Shown: positions 14,035 through 16,733 of the stretch, in pieces
Layout: the number at the start of each line of letters is the position of its first letter
Numbering within the stretch: position 1 is the stretch's first letter
Assembly: GCA_010671975.1 (NCBI GenBank)
Contig: JAAHIA010000052.1
Coordinates: 1-16,733, forward strand
DNA from: Leptolyngbya sp. SIO4C1
GTDB lineage: Bacteria; Cyanobacteriota; Cyanobacteriia; Phormidesmidales; Phormidesmidaceae
Direction of reading: 5' to 3'
Length of the DNA: 16,733 nt
Notes under the pieces: model-generated
What the model was told of the DNA's origin: nothing
Database searches by the model: none
Seen by the model: only the letters and a program-made list of their open reading frames with translations
Translations under genes and position numbers: made by a program

Positions 14035-14433
14035 CTACTCTTCTTCGCTGCCGGCTGCGCTAGCGGGCTCACTGGGGGCGGCTGGCTGCGCTGTCGCTTC
14101 GCTGCCCAAAGTTTTGCCGCCTACGCTGATGCTGTCGATCATGAGACGCGTGAGCTCTTGGCGATGACCGCGCTTTTTGCGGTATTTCTTCTTCGGCCGC
14201 ATCTTATAAACGATGACCTTTTTGCCGCGCAGATGGCTGATCACAGTGGCGCTGATGCTTGCGCCCTCAACTAGCGGCTGACCAATCGAGACCTCACCCT
14301 CATTCTCAACTAGCAGCACTTGATCAATCGTAACCTGCTCGTCGGGCTCGACCGGCAGCCGATTGATGTCATAAAACCGGCCAGGCTCTACTCGCAGCTG
14401 AGTGCCGCCGGCCTCGATAATTGCATATGCCAT
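14035..14433 (-). CDS. rplU: 50S ribosomal protein L21
   Basis: Large-subunit protein that binds 23S rRNA and is usually encoded just ahead of L27. The 132-residue product starts MAYAIIEAGGTQLRVEPGRF and contains the basic signature VIVYKMRPKKKYRKKRGHRQ. The L21 core ends near residue 108. After it comes a 24-residue Ala/Glu-rich tail (ATAQPAAPSEPASAAGSEEE), a kind of extension seen in some cyanobacterial ribosomal proteins. An AAGGGAGA Shine-Dalgarno (14440-14447) lies six bases before the ATG, and a good promoter lies at 14507-14536. Transcribed with rpmA. Confidence 0.96.
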   Translation of the reverse strand: MAYAIIEAGGTQLRVEPGRFYDINRLPVEPDEQVTIDQVLLVENEGEVSIGQPLVEGASISATVISHLRGKKVIVYKMRPKKKYRKKRGHRQELTRLMIDSISVGGKTLGSEATAQPAAPSEPASAAGSEEE

Positions 14434-14454
14434 ATTGTTTCTCCCTTGCCGTAC

Positions 14455-14478
14455 AGGTAGCCCTAGAGCTTTTTACCT
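14455..14478 (-). promoter_or_regulatory. Small hairpin in the rplU leader
   Basis: Read leftward, AGGTA pairs with TACCT, and an inner AGC/GCT stem is possible. It sits in the short leader between the promoter and the Shine-Dalgarno sequence. L21 operons in some bacteria have autoregulatory leaders, but this hairpin is short and the link is a guess. Confidence 0.3.
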
Positions 14479-14506
14479 GGTCCGAGCATTTTTTGCACAG
14501 AGTCTC

Positions 14507-14536
14507 ATTGTCGCTAGGCTGCTGGGCAACTGTCAA
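14507..14536 (-). promoter_or_regulatory. Promoter of the rplU-rpmA operon
   Basis: Read leftward, a perfect TTGACA (14531-14536) and GACAAT (14507-14512, four of six to TATAAT) are separated by 18 bases. Transcription would start near 14500, giving a leader of about 65 bases. Confidence 0.6.
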
Positions 14537-14652
14537 GCTAAGTTTTGCCAAATCTCTGTAAAATCTCTCAAAAATAAGTTCGGCATCTTTCCTGACCTGC
14601 GCTTTAACCTCCGTGAATAGAAATAGTGACGTGTGAAGGAACGGCAAAGACT

Positions 14653-15798
14653 ATGTCAGACCTGCTAATGCTGATGTCTCAGCTGCTGACCTATGAGCCC
14701 CTACAGCCCTGGGATCTAGACAGTATTGAGCACGAGGCCCCCAGTGCCGCATCTGCCAGGCAGGTCGCTTCTAGCTCAGCTCAGCCGCAGATTGCTAGCG
14801 AAGCGCTGACGCCAGGCTTTAGTCAGCTGCAGATTCGCAAGCAGCTCGCTAAGCTCAGAACGCCCAAAGCGGTAGCGCTGGCTGCTGAACCGATTACTGC
14901 CATGCCGGTTGCGTCTCCTCCGCTGGCGGCAGCGACCCCTCGGCTAGCGGCCGCGACACCAGCGGCCCCTAAGCCGAAGAAAGCGGCCTTCGAGCCGGCT
15001 ATATCTTCGGCTGATTGGAGCCCTCCGCCGCTATTGAGCTACGCCACCACGCCCCAAGCGCTATCACTAGCCATGCAGCAAGTCACCGGTGTGTCAGGGC
15101 CTCGGCCGGGCTCTGGTGCTCAGCTGTATGAGCAGCGGCGTTTGGCTCTGCAGTCAGGTCAGCTCTACACGCGGCTAGCCCCCAACACCTTTCAGGCGCA
15201 GTGGTCTGCCGCTGCGGCTCAGCCTACCTACGAGCAGTGGAAAGCGCTACTGGCCCAGGAAGCAAACGCGATCGCAGCGGGGCAGGGTAGCAACCGGCTC
15301 AGCATTGTGGTGGGCGATTCACTCAGCCTTTGGATGCCGCCTGAGCTTCTGCCGCGCGATCGCTTCTGGCTCAATCAGGGCATCTCCGGCGACACGACTG
15401 CAGGCGTGCTAAATCGGCTGTCGGCCTTTGCCAGCGCTCGCCCAGACGTAATTCACGTGATGGCCGGGGTCAACGATTTGAAAAATGGCGCTAGCGATAC
15501 CACCGTCTTGACCAACCTCAATCGCATCATGCAGCAGCTGAGGCAGCAGCATCCTCAGGCGCGCATCGTGGTCCATTCAATTTTGCCAACCCGGCTAGCC
15601 AGTATTCCTAGCGATCGCATTCGTGCTTTGAATCGCCAAATTGCTCAGACTGCTCGAACCCAGGGCGTCGTCTATCTCGATTTGCATCCCAGCTTTACTG
15701 ACAACGTAGGTGATCTACGCTACGAACTGACAACTGATGGACTGCATTTAAGTCGCCTAGGCTACCAAGTTTGGCAAATCGCCATGCTGGCCGTTTAA
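14653..15798 (+). CDS. SGNH/GDSL-type hydrolase (esterase/lipase fold) with a long disordered N-terminus
   Basis: The C-terminal 170 residues of this 381-residue protein form an SGNH hydrolase domain, a serine-esterase fold acting on lipids, acyl groups or acetylated sugars. The blocks are visible: GDSL with Ser223, GISGDTT (block II, Gly246), GVNDL with Asn274 (block III), and DGLHL with Asp362 and His365 (block V). The catalytic set is complete. Residues 1-210 are Ala/Pro/Gln-rich and low in predicted structure (PLAAATPRLAAATPAAPKPK). There is no signal peptide or TM helix, so it should be cytoplasmic unless exported another way. The frame is open from a GTG at 14626. The ATG at 14653 is preferred because GAAGGA lies at 14635-14640, though its 12-base spacing is long. 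The substrate cannot be inferred. Confidence 0.85.
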   Translation: MSDLLMLMSQLLTYEPLQPWDLDSIEHEAPSAASARQVASSSAQPQIASEALTPGFSQLQIRKQLAKLRTPKAVALAAEPITAMPVASPPLAAATPRLAAATPAAPKPKKAAFEPAISSADWSPPPLLSYATTPQALSLAMQQVTGVSGPRPGSGAQLYEQRRLALQSGQLYTRLAPNTFQAQWSAAAAQPTYEQWKALLAQEANAIAAGQGSNRLSIVVGDSLSLWMPPELLPRDRFWLNQGISGDTTAGVLNRLSAFASARPDVIHVMAGVNDLKNGASDTTVLTNLNRIMQQLRQQHPQARIVVHSILPTRLASIPSDRIRALNRQIAQTARTQGVVYLDLHPSFTDNVGDLRYELTTDGLHLSRLGYQVWQIAMLAV

Positions 15799-15805
15799 GC
15801 AGGCT

Positions 15806-15833
15806 TTGATCTGCCGTAGCCGCACTCTACAAT
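15806..15833 (+). promoter_or_regulatory. Promoter of the Nit-type hydrolase gene
   Basis: TTGATC (15806-15811, four of six) and TACAAT (15828-15833, five of six) are 16 bases apart. They lie just after the SGNH gene and predict a start near 15840, a leader of about 28 bases. The downstream gene can therefore be expressed on its own. Confidence 0.6.
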
Positions 15834-15867
15834 AAAAAACCTATCGCTTGAGTGATTTTTTATTGAT

Positions 15868-16680
15868 ATGAGATCCTATCTGGCTGCTGCCTTGCAGATG
15901 ACCAGCGCGCCCAACCTGCAAAAAAATCTAGCGCAGGCTGAAGAACTGATTGATCTGGCCTCGCGGCGAGGCGCAGAGCTGGTGACCTTGCCAGAAAACT
16001 TTTCTTTCTTAGGCGATGAGGCAGCGAAAGTTGCGCAGGTAGCCGAAATTGCTGAGGCTAGTGAGAAATTTGTCAAAACGATGGCCCAGCGCTACCGAGT
16101 CACCCTGCTCGGCGGCGGCTACCCCGTCCCTACAGCGGCCGGCAAAGTCTACAATACGGCCCTGCTAGTGTCGGCCGAAGGCGAAATCCTGCTGCGCTAC
16201 AAAAAGGTGCATCTGTTCGATGTCAATCTGCCAGATGGCAACCGGTATCAAGAGTCAGAAACCGTGCTGTCAGGTCAGCAGCTGCCGACCGTCTGCCACG
16301 ATGACCTGCTGGGTACGCTAGGGGTTTCTGTTTGCTACGACGTTCGCTTTCCAGAGCTGTACCGTCACATGGCCAAACAGGGAGCAGAAGTGCTGATGGT
16401 GCCGGCTGCTTTTACAGCCTATACTGGCAAAGACCACTGGCAGATCTTGCTACAGGCTCGAGCGATTGAAAATACCTGCTACGTTCTCGCGCCGGCTCAG
16501 ACTGGATTTCACAACAGCCTGCGACAGTCTCACGGTCACGCTATGATCATTGACCCTTGGGGGATCGTGCTAGCCGATGCTGAACAGACCGTTGGCATGG
16601 CGATTGCCGAAATCGATCCTTCTCGGCTAGCGCAGGTAAGACAGCAGATGCCCTCGCTCCAGCACCGAGTCTTTGTCTAA
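15868..16680 (+). CDS. Nitrilase-superfamily C-N hydrolase, Nit1/Nit2-like
   Basis: 270-residue cytoplasmic amidase of the carbon-nitrogen hydrolase superfamily. The Glu-Lys-Cys triad is intact: Glu43 in LVTLPENFSF, Lys113 in RYKKVHLFDV, and Cys156 in VSVCYDVRFPELYR. The KxHLFD and CYDVRFPELYR motifs, together with the C-terminal HGHAMIIDPWG, are those of the Nit branch. Characterised Nit members act as deaminated-glutathione or omega-amidases that clear side products of transamination, so metabolite repair is the likely role. Length is normal and the gene is complete. No Shine-Dalgarno sequence precedes the ATG at 15868, but the N-terminus (YLAAALQMTSAPNLQKNL) matches the family start, so the start is sound. 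It has its own promoter at 15806-15833. Confidence 0.9.
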   Translation: MRSYLAAALQMTSAPNLQKNLAQAEELIDLASRRGAELVTLPENFSFLGDEAAKVAQVAEIAEASEKFVKTMAQRYRVTLLGGGYPVPTAAGKVYNTALLVSAEGEILLRYKKVHLFDVNLPDGNRYQESETVLSGQQLPTVCHDDLLGTLGVSVCYDVRFPELYRHMAKQGAEVLMVPAAFTAYTGKDHWQILLQARAIENTCYVLAPAQTGFHNSLRQSHGHAMIIDPWGIVLADAEQTVGMAIAEIDPSRLAQVRQQMPSLQHRVFV

Positions 16681-16733
16681 CTGTTTCTCTAAAGCCCTAA
16701 ATTGAAGAAATGGCGACAGCTAGAAAGCGCTAT

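Larger units (their letters stand above)
573..15618. repeat. Dispersed HIP1 palindromes GCGATCGC (at least 18 copies)
   Basis: Copies start at 573, 1877, 3317, 3460, 3901, 4724, 4870, 5406, 6119, 8357, 8499, 8629, 9563, 10852, 12345, 15268, 15356 and 15611. Less than one would be expected by chance in this length. All but the 12345 copy are inside genes. HIP1 abundance is a hallmark of many cyanobacterial genomes. Confidence 0.92.

Noticed and set aside
16710..16733. Possible start of another rightward gene (ATG followed by seven codons, MATARKRY)
   Set aside because: Only eight codons are inside the window, and the upstream GAAGA is a poor ribosome site.

Overview
The window is cyanobacterial chromosome. 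The evidence is a photosystem I psaK gene, a tmRNA whose tag begins ANNIVPFARK, L21 with an acidic Ala-rich tail, and at least 18 copies of the palindrome GCGATCGC (HIP1, a repeat typical of many cyanobacteria). Genus cannot be settled from this sequence alone. Most genes look like ordinary core or conserved cyanobacterial genes. The least explained parts are the CHAT-domain gene, the repeat-filled gap after it, and a small 19-residue-repeat protein.

Layout, left to right. 128-964 (-) is ftsQ; ftsZ would be expected beyond the left edge but is not visible. 1202-1624 (-) is a one-TM conserved-looking protein, divergent from psaK (+), whose best start is a TTG at 1784. psaK converges on a small thioredoxin-fold protein (2146-2457, -), with a perfect hairpin between them. 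2572-4893 (-) is a UvrD/PcrA-like SF1 helicase. An AraC-type regulator (5060-5887, +), an MFS transporter (5899-7305, -) and azlC-azlD (7715-8736, +) form a possible regulator/exporter cluster.

9058-11658 (+) encodes an 866-residue protein with an N-terminal caspase-like CHAT domain, a long acidic Ala/Pro linker, one predicted TM helix and a C-terminal TPR-like domain. It looks like a membrane-spanning protease with its sensor or scaffold part on the far side of the membrane. The next 0.8 kb is gene-poor: degenerate CCTTCACT tandem repeats, a long inverted repeat, an unannotated Trp/Tyr-rich small ORF (11932-12108, -), another hairpin and microduplications. ssrA (tmRNA, 12504-12893, -) follows with a visible promoter and terminator.

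13207-13641 (+) encodes a small protein with four exact-period 19-residue RP repeats behind a structured leader. A strong bidirectional terminator separates it from the rplU-rpmA operon (-). The right end has an SGNH/GDSL hydrolase with a long disordered N-terminus and a Nit-type C-N hydrolase with its own promoter.
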